A stretch of DNA of 64,000 bases from Pseudomonas uvaldensis (lineage in GTDB: Bacteria; Pseudomonadota; Gammaproteobacteria; Pseudomonadales; Pseudomonadaceae): contig NZ_JAIWKS010000003.1 in the NCBI RefSeq assembly GCF_021271205.1, positions 372,001 through 436,000 on the forward strand, given 5' to 3'. The first letter of the stretch is position 1. The number at the start of each line of letters is the position of its first letter. The position numbers and the translations under genes are program-made. The notes beneath the pieces are model-generated. The model searched no databases. It was given only the letters and a program-made list of their open reading frames with translations, and had not been told where the DNA came from. Below, in pieces: positions 46,332 to 55,731 of the stretch.

Positions 46332-47333
46332 ATGAATGAATTACAGCTCGACGATTTCAAGCGCGATGAAAACGCCGCGATGGTTCTGCTCGTCGACGAC
46401 CAGGCGATGATCGGCGAGGCGGTGCGGCGTGGGCTTTCGAATGAAAACAACATCGACTTCCACTTCTGCTCCGACCCGCACCAGGCCATCGCCCATGCCG
46501 TTCGCATCAAGCCGACGGTGATTCTGCAAGACCTGGTGATGCCCGGTCTCGATGGCCTGAGCCTGGTGCGCGAATACCGTAACCACCCGGCGACCCGTGA
46601 CATCCCGATCATCGTCCTGTCTACCAAGGAAGACCCGCTGGTCAAGAGTGCGGCGTTTGCCGCCGGGGCCAACGACTACCTGGTCAAATTGCCGGACAAC
46701 ATCGAGCTGGTGGCGCGTATCCGCTATCACTCGCGCTCCTACATGATGCTGTTGCAACGCGACGCGGCCTACCGCGCCCTGCGGGTTAGCCAGCAGCAAC
46801 TGCTCGACACCAACCTGGTGCTGCAAAGGTTGATGAATTCCGATGGCCTGACCGGATTGTCCAACCGCCGGCATTTCGACGAATACCTGGAACTTGAATG
46901 GCGACGGGCGATGCGGGACCAGTCCCAGCTGTCGCTATTGATGATCGACGTGGATTACTTCAAGTCCTACAACGACAACTTCGGCCATCTGGACGGTGAC
47001 GAAGCCCTGCGCAAAGTCGCTACGGCGATCCGCGAGGCGTGCAGCCGGCCGTCCGACCTGCCGGCCCGTTACGGCGGCGAGGAGTTTGCCCTGGTATTGC
47101 CCGGCACGGCATCCGGCGGCGCCCGGCTGATGGCCGAGAAACTGCGCCAGAGTGTCGTTGCCCTGAACATTCCCCACGCCACCCCGGACGGCGGCGAGAA
47201 CCTGACCGTCAGCATCGGCGTCTCGACCGTGACTCCGCAGCAGGGTGGCGATTGCCGGCAGTTGATTTCAGCGGCGGACAAGGGCCTGTACATGGCCAAA
47301 CACAGTGGTCGTAACCGGGTCGGTGTGGAGTAG
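46332..47333 (+). CDS. wspR: WspR, response-regulator diguanylate cyclase
   Basis: 333 residues from the ATG at 46332, with AGGTGA upstream. Receiver domain with phospho-Asp near residue 67 ([14 protein letters not shown]), a helical stalk, then a GGDEF domain with intact active site RYGGEEF and an inhibitory I-site RPSD five residues before it. It makes cyclic-di-GMP when phosphorylated by WspE, raising matrix production and attachment. Unlike the other wsp genes it is separated from wspF by 43 bases. Confidence 0.95.
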   Translation: MNELQLDDFKRDENAAMVLLVDDQAMIGEAVRRGLSNENNIDFHFCSDPHQAIAHAVRIKPTVILQDLVMPGLDGLSLVREYRNHPATRDIPIIVLSTKEDPLVKSAAFAAGANDYLVKLPDNIELVARIRYHSRSYMMLLQRDAAYRALRVSQQQLLDTNLVLQRLMNSDGLTGLSNRRHFDEYLELEWRRAMRDQSQLSLLMIDVDYFKSYNDNFGHLDGDEALRKVATAIREACSRPSDLPARYGGEEFALVLPGTASGGARLMAEKLRQSVVALNIPHATPDGGENLTVSIGVSTVTPQQGGDCRQLISAADKGLYMAKHSGRNRVGVE

Positions 47334-47427
47334 GCCCAAGGGGGGGCGGTCAGGGGCGAACTTGCAGGAGCAAGGCTTGAACTGCCCCAAAGCCGCCAGG
47401 CGGGCTGCCGTCGACGCTTGATTACGT

Positions 47428-47433
47428 TATACT
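47428..47433 (+). promoter_or_regulatory. Likely -10 element of prfB
   Basis: TATACT about 40 bases before the prfB ATG. The -35 position has no good match, so this is tentative. Confidence 0.4.
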
Positions 47434-47472
47434 CGCCGGCTTTCAAAAGTTCGCCAACGAGTGTTGCCCGCC

Positions 47473-48568
47473 ATGGAAATCAACCCGATCCTGAACACTA
47501 TCAAGGACCTGTCCGAGCGCTCCGAAACTATTCGGGGGTATCTTTGACTACGATCAAAAGCATGAGCGTCTGACCGAAGTCAATCGCGAGCTTGAAGATC
47601 CGAGTGTCTGGAACAAGCCTGAGTACGCCCAGGAACTGGGCCGCGAGCGCGCCGCGCTGGCGCAGATCGTCGAGACCCTGGATGAATTGTCCGGTGGCCT
47701 GGCCGATTGCCGCGACCTGCTGGACATGGCCGTCGAAGAAAACGACGAAGGCGCGGTCGGTGACGTGGTCGCCGAGCTGGACCGCCTCGGCGAGTCCCTG
47801 GCCAAGCTGGAATTCCGCCGCATGTTCAGCGGCGAGATGGACATGAACAACGCCTACCTGGACATCCAGGCCGGTTCCGGCGGTACCGAAGCCCAGGACT
47901 GGGCCAACATCCTGCTGCGCATGTACCTGCGCTGGGCTGACAAACGCGGTTTCGACGCGACCATCATGGAACTGTCGGCCGGTGAAGTCGCCGGGATCAA
48001 GGGCGCCACCGTGCACATCAAGGGCGAATACGCCTTTGGCTGGCTGCGCACCGAGATCGGCGTGCACCGTCTGGTGCGCAAGAGTCCGTTCGACTCCGGC
48101 AACCGTCGCCACACCTCGTTCTCGGCGGTGTTCGTTTCCCCGGAAATCGACGATAAGGTGGAAATCGAGATCAACCCGGCGGACCTGCGCATCGACACCT
48201 ATCGTTCTTCAGGTGCCGGTGGCCAGCACGTCAACACCACCGACTCGGCCGTACGGATCACCCACGTACCGACCAATACCGTGGTCAGTTGCCAGAACGA
48301 ACGTTCCCAGCACGCCAACAAAGACACCGCGATGAAGATGCTCCGGGCCCGCCTGTACGAGCAGGAGATCCAGAAGCGCAACGCGGCGTCCCAGGCGCTG
48401 GAAGACAGCAAGTCCGACATCGGTTGGGGTCATCAGATCCGTTCCTATGTCCTCGATGCCTCGCGCATCAAGGACCTGCGCACCAACATCGAACGCAGTG
48501 ACTGCGACAAGGTGCTCGACGGCGACATCGACGAATACCTGGAAGCGAGCCTCAAACAAGGGCTGTAA
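47473..48568 (+). CDS. prfB: Peptide chain release factor 2, with programmed +1 frameshift
   Basis: 364 residues after a +1 shift. The first frame reads [20 protein letters not shown] and runs to an in-frame TGA as codon 25 (47545-47547); the ribosome shifts at CTT-TGA-C and continues with DYDQKHERL. This autoregulatory arrangement is conserved in prfB. Later features are the SPF anticodon-like tripeptide ([12 protein letters not shown]), which reads UGA and UAA, and GGQ in [16 protein letters not shown], which triggers peptidyl-tRNA hydrolysis. It is followed by lysS, as in E. coli and P. aeruginosa. Confidence 0.97.
47534..47548 (+). promoter_or_regulatory. prfB frameshift signal
   Basis: GGGGGTATCTTTGAC: an internal Shine-Dalgarno-like G-run three bases before the slippery CTT, the in-frame TGA and a following C. 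This matches the E. coli signal apart from the base just before the G-run. Low RF2 favours the shift, so the protein limits its own synthesis. Confidence 0.95.
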
Positions 48569-48656
48569 CGCGACACCCATGCGGCGGGCGGGCACGCTTT
48601 CATGAAAGCGCGGCCCCGGCCGGTGGCAACGAACCTGTGATGGAATCCTTAAAGAC

Positions 48657-50159
48657 ATGAGCGACCTAGAACTCGACCCGCAAGCCCTGCAACAGGAAGA
48701 AAACTCCCTGATCGCCCTGCGCAAGGAAAAGCTTGCTGCCGAGCGTGCCAAGGGCCAGGCCTTCCCCAACGACTTCCGCCGCGACGCCTATTGCGACGTG
48801 CTGCAGAAGACGTACGCGGACAAGACTAAGGAAGAGCTGGCCGAGGCGGCGATTCCAGTCAAGGTGGCCGGTCGTATCATGCTCAATCGCGGTTCGTTCA
48901 TGGTGATCCAGGACATGACCGGGCGCATCCAGGTCTACGTCAACCGCAAGACCCTGCCGGAAGAAACCCTGGCGGCGGTCAAGACCTGGGACCTGGGCGA
49001 CATCATTGCCGCCGAGGGCACCCTGGCCCGTTCCGGCAAGGGTGACCTGTACGTCGAAATGACCGACGTGCGCCTGTTGACCAAGTCCCTGCGCCCGCTG
49101 CCGGACAAGCACCACGGCCTGACCGACACCGAACAACGCTACCGCCAGCGCTACGTCGACCTGATCGTCAACGAAGACGTACGTCAGACGTTCCGCGTGC
49201 GTTCGCAGGTCATTGCGCACATCCGCAGTTTCCTGATGAAGCGCGACTTCCTCGAAGTCGAGACGCCGATGCTGCAGACCATTCCCGGCGGCGCAGCGGC
49301 CAAGCCGTTCGAAACCCACCACAATGCCCTGGACATGGAAATGTTCCTGCGCATTGCGCCGGAGCTGTACCTCAAGCGCCTGGTGGTCGGTGGGTTTGAA
49401 AAGGTCTTCGAGATCAACCGCAACTTCCGTAACGAAGGCGTTTCGACCCGGCACAACCCCGAGTTCACCATGCTCGAGTTCTACCAGGCCTACGCCGACT
49501 ACGAAGACAACATGGACCTGACCGAGGAGCTGTTCCGCGAATTGGCGCAGTTGGTGCTCGGCACCACCGACGTGCCTTACGGCGACAAGGTGTTCCACTT
49601 CGGTGAGCCATTCGCGCGCCTGTCGGTGTTCGACTCGATCCTCAAGTACAACCCTGAATTGACCGCCGATGATCTCAACGACATCGACAAGGCGCGTGCA
49701 ATCGCCAAGAAAGCCGGTGCGAAGGTGCTGGGCTTCGAAGGCCTGGGCAAGCTGCAGGTGATGATTTTCGAAGAGCTGGTCGAGCACAAGCTGGAACAGC
49801 CGCATTTCATCACCCAGTACCCGTTCGAAGTCTCGCCGCTGGCTCGCCGCAACGACGAGAACCCGAACGTGACCGACCGTTTCGAGCTGTTCATTGGCGG
49901 CCGCGAAATCGCCAATGCCTACTCCGAGCTCAATGATGCCGAAGACCAGGCCGAGCGTTTCATGGCCCAGGTGGCCGACAAGGACGCCGGCGACGACGAA
50001 GCCATGCACTATGACGCCGATTTCGTCCGGGCACTTGAATACGGCATGCCGCCGACCGCCGGTGAAGGCATCGGCATCGATCGCCTGGTGATGTTGCTGA
50101 CCAACTCGCCGTCGATCCGGGACGTCATTCTTTTCCCGCACATGCGGCCCCAAGCGTAA
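48657..50159 (+). CDS. lysS: Lysyl-tRNA synthetase, class II
   Basis: 500 residues. N-terminal OB-fold anticodon-binding domain (about 65-170), class II catalytic domain with motif 2 [22 protein letters not shown] and motif 3 [20 protein letters not shown]. It charges tRNA-Lys. ATG at 48657 overlaps an upstream TGA and gives the usual N-terminus. Closed by a strong terminator. Confidence 0.98.
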   Translation: MSDLELDPQALQQEENSLIALRKEKLAAERAKGQAFPNDFRRDAYCDVLQKTYADKTKEELAEAAIPVKVAGRIMLNRGSFMVIQDMTGRIQVYVNRKTLPEETLAAVKTWDLGDIIAAEGTLARSGKGDLYVEMTDVRLLTKSLRPLPDKHHGLTDTEQRYRQRYVDLIVNEDVRQTFRVRSQVIAHIRSFLMKRDFLEVETPMLQTIPGGAAAKPFETHHNALDMEMFLRIAPELYLKRLVVGGFEKVFEINRNFRNEGVSTRHNPEFTMLEFYQAYADYEDNMDLTEELFRELAQLVLGTTDVPYGDKVFHFGEPFARLSVFDSILKYNPELTADDLNDIDKARAIAKKAGAKVLGFEGLGKLQVMIFEELVEHKLEQPHFITQYPFEVSPLARRNDENPNVTDRFELFIGGREIANAYSELNDAEDQAERFMAQVADKDAGDDEAMHYDADFVRALEYGMPPTAGEGIGIDRLVMLLTNSPSIRDVILFPHMRPQA

Positions 50160-50170
50160 GTGCTTCAATT

Positions 50171-50200
50171 AAAAAGCCGCCTCTCACAGGCGGCTTTTTA
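50171..50200 (+). terminator. Intrinsic terminator after lysS
   Basis: AAAAAGCCGCC-TCTCACA-GGCGGCTTTTT, a perfect stem with A-run and T-run on either side. Confidence 0.93.
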
Positions 50201-50260
50201 ATGCCTGTCTGGTACAAACGTATCAATTGGTTCTTTTGAAATAGCGAGGAAAGACCTGTC

Positions 50261-50977
50261 GTGAATCGTGCAATGGTTCAAGAAGGTGCAGCGGGCATCG
50301 CCACCGCTGTGGCTGAAAGTGTTCAGTACCAGGGCCGCAAGGCCAGCCGACAGGGCAGTGAACAGCGTCGCCAGGAGATTCTCGACGCGGCCATGCGCAT
50401 TGTCGTGCGCGATGGCGTGCGAGCGGTACGACACCGTGCGGTGGCCGCCGAGGCGGGCGTGCCATTGTCGGCCACCACGTACTATTTCAAGGACATCGAT
50501 GACCTGCTCACCGATACCTTCGCCCAGTACGTGGAACGCAGCGCGGCGTTCATGGCCAAGCTGTGGACCAATAAGGAAGGCCTGCTTCGGGAAATGGTCG
50601 CTTACGGAGACGGCAGTGCCGAATCCCGTACGAAACTGGCGGACGATATGGCACGCCTGGCCGCCGACTACGTGCAACACCAACTGCATACCCGTCGCGA
50701 ATACCTGATGGCCGAACAGGCCTTTCGCCAGGAAGCGCTGCTCAACCCACGGCTGGCTGAGCTGGTGCGCTCTCACCAGCAAATCCTGCTGCAGGGGACC
50801 TGTCAGATTTTCCAGGTCTTGGGCTCGCGCGATCCGCAACAGGATGCCAAAGTGTTGACGGCTATTATCGGACGGATGGAATATCAGGGCTTGCTCAATG
50901 GCGCCGAGCCCGTCGCAGATGAGGACATGCTCGGCATTTTGACCCGCTATATGCACTTGGTATTGGCGTCGGTGTAA
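50261..50977 (+). CDS. TetR family transcriptional regulator
   Basis: 238 residues. The start is probably GTG at 50261 (VNRAMVQEG), supported by GAGGAAAG upstream; an ATG at 50273 is possible. TetR HTH at about 35-80: RRQEILDAAMRIVVRDGVRAVRHRAVAAEAGVPLSATTYYFKDID. The C-terminal ligand domain is all-helical; no ligand can be inferred. Same position behind lysS as PA3699 in P. aeruginosa. It may regulate the lipoprotein and DUF1704 genes that follow on the same strand. Confidence 0.88.
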   Translation: MNRAMVQEGAAGIATAVAESVQYQGRKASRQGSEQRRQEILDAAMRIVVRDGVRAVRHRAVAAEAGVPLSATTYYFKDIDDLLTDTFAQYVERSAAFMAKLWTNKEGLLREMVAYGDGSAESRTKLADDMARLAADYVQHQLHTRREYLMAEQAFRQEALLNPRLAELVRSHQQILLQGTCQIFQVLGSRDPQQDAKVLTAIIGRMEYQGLLNGAEPVADEDMLGILTRYMHLVLASV

Positions 50978-51033
50978 CCCGTTCAGGAGCACCACTGTCC
51001 TTGTGGTGAGGGCGCCTGCCATAGGGAGTTCAA

Positions 51034-51585
51034 ATGAAAGCCTGGCGTGCCGTGGTACTGGCCGTGTCGTTGCTGCTGCTCAGCGGTTGCCTGGTATCCT
51101 TCAAGGCGCCGTTGCCCGACAGCGAAGCTGCGCCCGAAGGCCTGCTCGGTCATTGGACCAGTACCAACGCCTGGGGCGAGCCATTGAACCTGGAGCTGAC
51201 GAAAGTCGGCAAGCACCGCTACCAGGCGATCACTTACTTCCGGGCTCGGCCCCATGAGCGCGAAGCCATTCCTCTGACCGTCTCCCGTCACGGCAGCCGC
51301 TGGTACCTGTCGGCCAAGGTGCCGGCCCGATACGGCGGGCATTTCGTCATCGCTGGGTTTGAGCTGACCGACAAGCAGGAACTGGTGGTCTACAACCTGG
51401 ACATGGAACAGATCAATCAGGCCATCGGCCAGAAGCTTCTCAGCGGCCAGTCGAACCACAGCGAAGAGGGAGAGGGTGTGCTGGTGGACAGCGACATGCG
51501 CAAGGTCTTCAGTTACCTCGACGACCCGGCCAATTCCGACGTGTTCTCGGAGGCCGTGCGCTACCAACGGCTCAAAGCCCAATAA
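51034..51585 (+). CDS. Lipoprotein of unknown function (PA3698-like)
   Basis: 183 residues. Lipobox LLLSGC after a hydrophobic signal (MKAWRAVVLAVSLLLLSGC), so the mature protein begins at Cys19. The rest is predicted mostly beta, with GLLGHWTSTNAWGEPLNLEL near the start. No known domain recognised. GGGAG precedes the ATG. It follows the TetR gene by 56 bases and is probably co-transcribed with it. Confidence 0.82.
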   Translation: MKAWRAVVLAVSLLLLSGCLVSFKAPLPDSEAAPEGLLGHWTSTNAWGEPLNLELTKVGKHRYQAITYFRARPHEREAIPLTVSRHGSRWYLSAKVPARYGGHFVIAGFELTDKQELVVYNLDMEQINQAIGQKLLSGQSNHSEEGEGVLVDSDMRKVFSYLDDPANSDVFSEAVRYQRLKAQ

Positions 51586-51620
51586 CAGTATTCAACGGAC
51601 GTTTTTATCAGGAGTTTCGG

Positions 51621-52898
51621 GTGGACGATTACCAGCAGACGATACGCACCTTGTCCGATCGCATAGTGCTGGCGCAAACGCCGATTCGCATTCTCGACGC
51701 GGTGAAGTGGGACGAGAACATCCGCAAGGGTTTTCTCAAGGCCAAGGGCAAGGAACTGCCCGCCGTGGACCGCGACTATTACCTCAACCGACCGTTGTCC
51801 TTCGACTCCAGCGGGGTGAAGCTGGAATTCCAGAACATCGAACGGGACATTACCCGTCAGCTCGGGCAGTTCAACCCGGTCGGCCAGATCATGCGTCGCA
51901 TGTGCAAGGAATACCGCATGGTGGTGCGCATGCTCGAGGCCCGCGGCACCGAGGATTTCGGGCTGATTTCCCAGGAACTGTACGGCGCCGCGTCCGACGC
52001 CTTCCATGCCGGTGACCCGACCCTGTCCGACCTGGGCCTGATGCTGTCCGATTACCTGAACAACATCGATGGCCGTGGGGATTTGAAGGACGAGCCAAAG
52101 GTCCTCAGTGCCAAGGACGCGGTCAACCTGTTGCAACACCGGCTCAACCGGGTGTTCGGCGAGGCCGAGGAAACCATCCGGGTGTTCGAGTCCGATGGCA
52201 TCGTCGCCGACGCGGCGGCGGGCGCCGACTACATCAAGATCCGTACCGATGCGATGTTCAACGAGCGCGACGTACGGGCCCTGGAGGTCCATGAGGGCCT
52301 GGTCCACGTCGGGACGACCCTCAACGGCTTGAACCAGCCGATCTGCACCTTCCTCTCCAAGGGTCCGCCCTCGTCCACGGTCACCCAGGAAGGCCTGGCG
52401 ATCCTGATGGAGATTATTACGTTCGCGTCCTATCCGAGCCGCCTGCGCAAACTCACCAACCGCACCCGGGCGATCCATATGGTGGAAGAGGGCGCCGATT
52501 TCCTCCAGATCTTCGAATTCTTCCGCGAGCAGGGTTTCGAGATGGCTGAAAGCTACGGCAACGCCAGTCGGGTTTTCCGTGGCTCGGTGCCAACCGGTCT
52601 GCCATTCACCAAAGACTTGTCCTACCTCAAGGGCTTCATCATGGTTTACAACTACATTCAGCTGGCCGTGCGCAAGGGCAAGCTGGAGCAAGTGCCGCTG
52701 CTGTTCTGCGGCAAGACCACCCTGGAGGACATGCGTACCCTGCGGCAACTGGTGGACGAAGGCCTGGTCGTGCCGCCCAAATACCTGCCCGATCAGTTCC
52801 GCGACATGAATGCGTTGTCGGCGTGGATGTGTTTTTCCAACTTCCTGAACCATCTGAGCCTGGATCGGATCGAAGCGGATTATTCCAATATTCTTTGA
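51621..52898 (+). CDS. DUF1704 (QEGLA-motif, MATCAP-like) putative metallopeptidase
   Basis: 425 residues starting with GTG at 51621, with AGGAG seven bases upstream. The family marker VTQEGLAILMEI is near residue 258, and LEVHEGLVHVGTTLNG about 30 residues before it supplies a gluzincin-like HE(x)2H-type helix, with QEGLA as the third-ligand region. Database names call the family flavohemoglobin expression-modulating QEGLA motif proteins; relatives in eukaryotes (MATCAP) are tubulin carboxypeptidases. The substrate in bacteria is unknown. No signal peptide, so it acts in the cytoplasm. Confidence 0.82.
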   Translation: MDDYQQTIRTLSDRIVLAQTPIRILDAVKWDENIRKGFLKAKGKELPAVDRDYYLNRPLSFDSSGVKLEFQNIERDITRQLGQFNPVGQIMRRMCKEYRMVVRMLEARGTEDFGLISQELYGAASDAFHAGDPTLSDLGLMLSDYLNNIDGRGDLKDEPKVLSAKDAVNLLQHRLNRVFGEAEETIRVFESDGIVADAAAGADYIKIRTDAMFNERDVRALEVHEGLVHVGTTLNGLNQPICTFLSKGPPSSTVTQEGLAILMEIITFASYPSRLRKLTNRTRAIHMVEEGADFLQIFEFFREQGFEMAESYGNASRVFRGSVPTGLPFTKDLSYLKGFIMVYNYIQLAVRKGKLEQVPLLFCGKTTLEDMRTLRQLVDEGLVVPPKYLPDQFRDMNALSAWMCFSNFLNHLSLDRIEADYSNIL

Positions 52899-52910
52899 GT
52901 CACCCCAACC

Positions 52911-53005
52911 CCCTGTGGGAGCGGGCTTGCTCGCGAAGGCGGTGTGTCAGTCGATACATAGGTCACTGACTCAACGCATTCGCGAGCAAGCCCGCTCCCA
53001 CAGGG
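52911..53005. repeat. REPIN: inverted REP pair before the hydrolase gene
   Basis: CCCTGTGGGAGCGGGCTTGC and its exact inverse GCAAGCCCGCTCCCACAGGG, about 50 bases apart. It separates the DUF1704 gene from the hydrolase gene. Confidence 0.92.
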
Positions 53006-53043
53006 AACGTGTTTCAACTTCAAGTGTTACGAGGTTTCATCGG

Positions 53044-53949
53044 ATGCGAACCCTCGGCATCATCTGCCTGCTGCTGGCCCTGAGCGGTTGCAGTTCCCTG
53101 CTGTTCTACCCCGAGCGCGGCCAGCCCTTCACCCCGGAGCGGGCCCGGCTCGATTACCGTGACGTCACGCTGACCACTGCCGACGGCCTGCGGCTCCACG
53201 GCTGGTGGCTGCCCGTCAAGAAAGGCGTCGAGATCAAGGGGACGGTGCTGCACTTGCACGGCAACGGCGGCAACCTGGCCTGGCACCTCGGTGGCAGTTG
53301 GTGGCTGCCGGAGCAGGGCTATCAGGTTCTGATGGTCGACTATCGGGGATATGGCTTGTCCGAAGGCGAGCCGAGCCTGCCGGCGATTTATAAGGACATC
53401 GATGCGGCGTTCAAGTGGCTCGATCAGTCCCCCGAGGTCCAGGGCAAGCCGCTGGTGCTGCTCGGCCAGAGCCTGGGCGGCGCATTGGCGGTGCATTACC
53501 TGGTGGAACATCCCGAGCGGCAACGGCAGCTCAAGGCCCTGGTGCTCGATGGCGTGCCCGCCAGTTACCGCGACGTCGGGCGCTTTGCCCTGAGTACATC
53601 GTGGCTGACCTGGCCGTTCCAGGTGCCGTTGTCCTGGCTGGTGCCAGACGGCGACAGCGCGATCAGTTCCGTGGCGCAATTGAATGGTGTGCCGAAGTTG
53701 ATCTACCACAGCCTGGATGATCCCATCGTGCCGCTTTCCAATGGCATCCGCTTGTATCAAGCTGCACCGCCGCCCCGGGTCCTGCAACTGACCCGCGGCG
53801 GCCACGTGCAGACGTTCGCCGACCCGACCTGGCGTACGGTGATGCTGCGCTACCTCGACGACCCCCGGCATTTCGACGGCCTGCGCCGCCTGGGCGAGGT
53901 CCCGAATTATCCGAAAACATCCGTTGAATCTCCTGAGAGCCCGCAATGA
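53044..53949 (+). CDS. Alpha/beta hydrolase, lipoprotein (BEM46-like)
   Basis: 301 residues from the ATG at 53044; the open frame upstream runs through the REPIN and is not coding. Lipobox ALSGCS (mature Cys near residue 15). Alpha/beta hydrolase features: oxyanion HLHGNGGN, DYRGYGLSEG, nucleophile GQSLGG, Asp in HSLDDPIVPL and His in RGGHVQTF. Likely an esterase or peptidase facing the periplasm. Overlaps the next gene by 4 bases. Confidence 0.88.
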   Translation: MRTLGIICLLLALSGCSSLLFYPERGQPFTPERARLDYRDVTLTTADGLRLHGWWLPVKKGVEIKGTVLHLHGNGGNLAWHLGGSWWLPEQGYQVLMVDYRGYGLSEGEPSLPAIYKDIDAAFKWLDQSPEVQGKPLVLLGQSLGGALAVHYLVEHPERQRQLKALVLDGVPASYRDVGRFALSTSWLTWPFQVPLSWLVPDGDSAISSVAQLNGVPKLIYHSLDDPIVPLSNGIRLYQAAPPPRVLQLTRGGHVQTFADPTWRTVMLRYLDDPRHFDGLRRLGEVPNYPKTSVESPESPQ

Positions 53950-54275
53950 GCGAAGAACGTAACGCCATTCCCCTGATCATCACCGGTATCTGCAGCATCC
54001 TCGGCACCGTCGCGGTGCTCTGGTACTACGGCTACCTGCACTTCGCCAAGCCCGAGGATGCGTTGTTGCTTAACGAGTTCACCATGCTCAAGACCGTGCC
54101 GGGTGAAGACTACAAGGTCTCCCTGGAGCCGGCGCCCCAGGTGGCCCAATGCATCGACGGCGTGCTGGTGCTGTTCGACACCGAACAGAAGGGCCTGACC
54201 GGTGTGCTGATCAACAACAAGAAGCGCGCGGTGCGGTGCATGGGGCAGGAGACGCCGCAGAAGCTCCAGCCGTAA
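53946..54275 (+). CDS. Small membrane-anchored hypothetical protein
   Basis: 109 residues. One N-terminal transmembrane helix (IPLIITGICSILGTVAVLWYYGY, about 8-30), then a ~75-residue domain with two Cys (AQCIDGVLV, VRCMGQ) that could form a disulfide if periplasmic. No family recognised. Start overlaps the hydrolase stop (ATGA), so it is co-translated and may work with it at the membrane. Confidence 0.75.
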   Translation: MSEERNAIPLIITGICSILGTVAVLWYYGYLHFAKPEDALLLNEFTMLKTVPGEDYKVSLEPAPQVAQCIDGVLVLFDTEQKGLTGVLINNKKRAVRCMGQETPQKLQP

Positions 54276-54314
54276 CTCAACCCGCTCCCACATTGGCCGA
54301 GTATGCAGCCAGTA

Positions 54315-54349
54315 AAAAGCCCCGCCTGATGCAGTCAGGCGGGGCTTTT
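54315..54349. terminator. Bidirectional terminator
   Basis: AAAAGCCCCGCCTGA and TCAGGCGGGGCTTTT form a perfect 15-bp stem with a 5-base loop, between convergent genes (the 109-residue protein and lptF). Confidence 0.95.
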
Positions 54350-54366
54350 GCGTTGCACTCAGCCGA

Positions 54367-55158
54367 TCAGTTAGCGCTCATGGTCGAACGCGGAGCCACT
54401 GGCTGATTGTCGTTGGAAATGGTCACTTCCACCCGACGGTTCATGGCACGGCCCGAGACGCTGGTGTTGTCAGCCACCGGGAATTCCTTGCCATAACCCT
54501 GGGTCACGATGCGGGCCGGGTCGACGCCCATTTTCACCAGTGCGGTGCGCACGGAGCTGGCGCGACGCTCGGACAATGACTGGTTGTAGGAGTCTGAACC
54601 GGTGCTGTCGGTGTAGCCCTCGATGATCACCTTACGGTCCGGGTTTTCCTGAAGGAACTGCGCCAGTTTGTTCACGTTGGTCACGCCGTTTGCGCGCAGA
54701 TCGGACTGGTTGGTGGCAAACAGCACATCGCCGAATGTCACGACCGTACCGCGCTCGGTCTGCTTGGCGTTGAGGCTGTCTTGCAGTTGCTTGATCTGGG
54801 CGTTGCGAGCTTCAAGCAAAGCGCGGGCGCGTTCGTCGCCGGCATTTTTCAGTTCGGCTTCGGCGGTGCGCAGGGCGATGGTCTGCTTGGCCACTTCAAC
54901 GCGTTGATTGGTCAGGTAGGCCAGCTGGTCGACCTTGGCCTCGTCTTCCTTGTCCAGATAGGCCTTGTCGGCCTTGGCCAGGAAATCGGCGGCTTCCTTG
55001 GTTTCCAGTGCGGCGACCTTGGTGGCTGCCGGATCGGCCTGCAGGCCGTTGTAGTTGGTGCGGGCCTGTTCCAGGTTCACGTTCGGGTCATGGGAGCAAG
55101 CGGCCAGCGATACACAGGCGGCGAGCAGGGCGGGCATCATCAAATGTTTGTGCATCAT
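54367..55158 (-). CDS. lptF: OmpA-family lipoprotein LptF (lipotoxin F type)
   Basis: 263 residues from the ATG at 55158, preceded by AAAGGA. Signal with lipobox SLAACS, then a DUF4398-like helical region rich in Ala/Glu/Lys (about 25-135, predicted coiled coil) and a C-terminal OmpA peptidoglycan-binding domain (VTFGDVLFATNQSDLRANG, EGYTDSTGSDSYNQSLSERRA, VTQGYGKEFPVADN). Corresponds to P. aeruginosa PA3692, an AlgU-dependent outer-membrane protein. Downstream partner of the DUF4398 lipoprotein, 46 bases apart. Anchors the outer membrane to peptidoglycan. Confidence 0.9.
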   Translation of the reverse strand: MMHKHLMMPALLAACVSLAACSHDPNVNLEQARTNYNGLQADPAATKVAALETKEAADFLAKADKAYLDKEDEAKVDQLAYLTNQRVEVAKQTIALRTAEAELKNAGDERARALLEARNAQIKQLQDSLNAKQTERGTVVTFGDVLFATNQSDLRANGVTNVNKLAQFLQENPDRKVIIEGYTDSTGSDSYNQSLSERRASSVRTALVKMGVDPARIVTQGYGKEFPVADNTSVSGRAMNRRVEVTISNDNQPVAPRSTMSAN

Positions 55159-55204
55159 ATTCTGTCGTCCTTTTATCAATAACAGTGGTCGCGGCATGAG
55201 TGGC

Positions 55205-55618
55205 TTACTGAATCTTGTTCATGCCTTCCTGACGCAATTCCTGAACCCCTTTCTGGGAATCCTTGAGAGCCTGTTCGGCCTTGGCGGCTTGAGCCTTGCG
55301 CTCGGCTACGCGAGCGTCCCACTCGGCCTGTTCGGCCAGACGCTTGGCTTCGGCGTAGTTCTTGTCGTGCATGGCGATCTCGGCCTGCTTGAGCTTGTCC
55401 TGAGCGGACTTCATTTCCACGGCGGCGAATTCGGTACCGCCGGCGCTGACGGCGCTGTTGACCGCCGATTGCGTTACCGCGTACTGCTCCGACGGTGGAT
55501 TTCCGGCACAACCGGCCAGGATGAAGCTGCTACCGATGGCCAGGGTGGCCAATTTCAGGCCGCGCAGGCCATTGGCTGAGGGTTTGGCAGTGCAGGTATT
55601 CATAGGCTTCAACTCCAT
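55205..55618 (-). CDS. DUF4398 lipoprotein (PA3691-like)
   Basis: 137 residues from the ATG at 55618, with AGGAG seven bases upstream; a second ATG at 55603 also has a plausible site. Lipobox ILAGCA, then a long helical, Ala/Lys/Glu-rich region (SAQDKLKQAEIAMHDKNYAE onward) predicted as coiled coil. First gene of the pair with lptF. Probably an envelope-stress structural lipoprotein at the outer membrane. Confidence 0.85.
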   Translation of the reverse strand: MELKPMNTCTAKPSANGLRGLKLATLAIGSSFILAGCAGNPPSEQYAVTQSAVNSAVSAGGTEFAAVEMKSAQDKLKQAEIAMHDKNYAEAKRLAEQAEWDARVAERKAQAAKAEQALKDSQKGVQELRQEGMNKIQ

Positions 55619-55731
55619 TGGAAAACTCCTGAGAAAACTACAAATCCATGCTGAAACGCCAAGCCTGGCGTCTGTTTTTTGGGGGGCCAGGGCGCGTTTA
55701 TTTAAACAACCGTTCCAGTATGGTTATTCGG

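Noticed and set aside
47473..47547. Early stop codon in prfB as evidence of a pseudogene
   Set aside because: The surrounding sequence is the known programmed frameshift signal, and the rest of the gene is intact.
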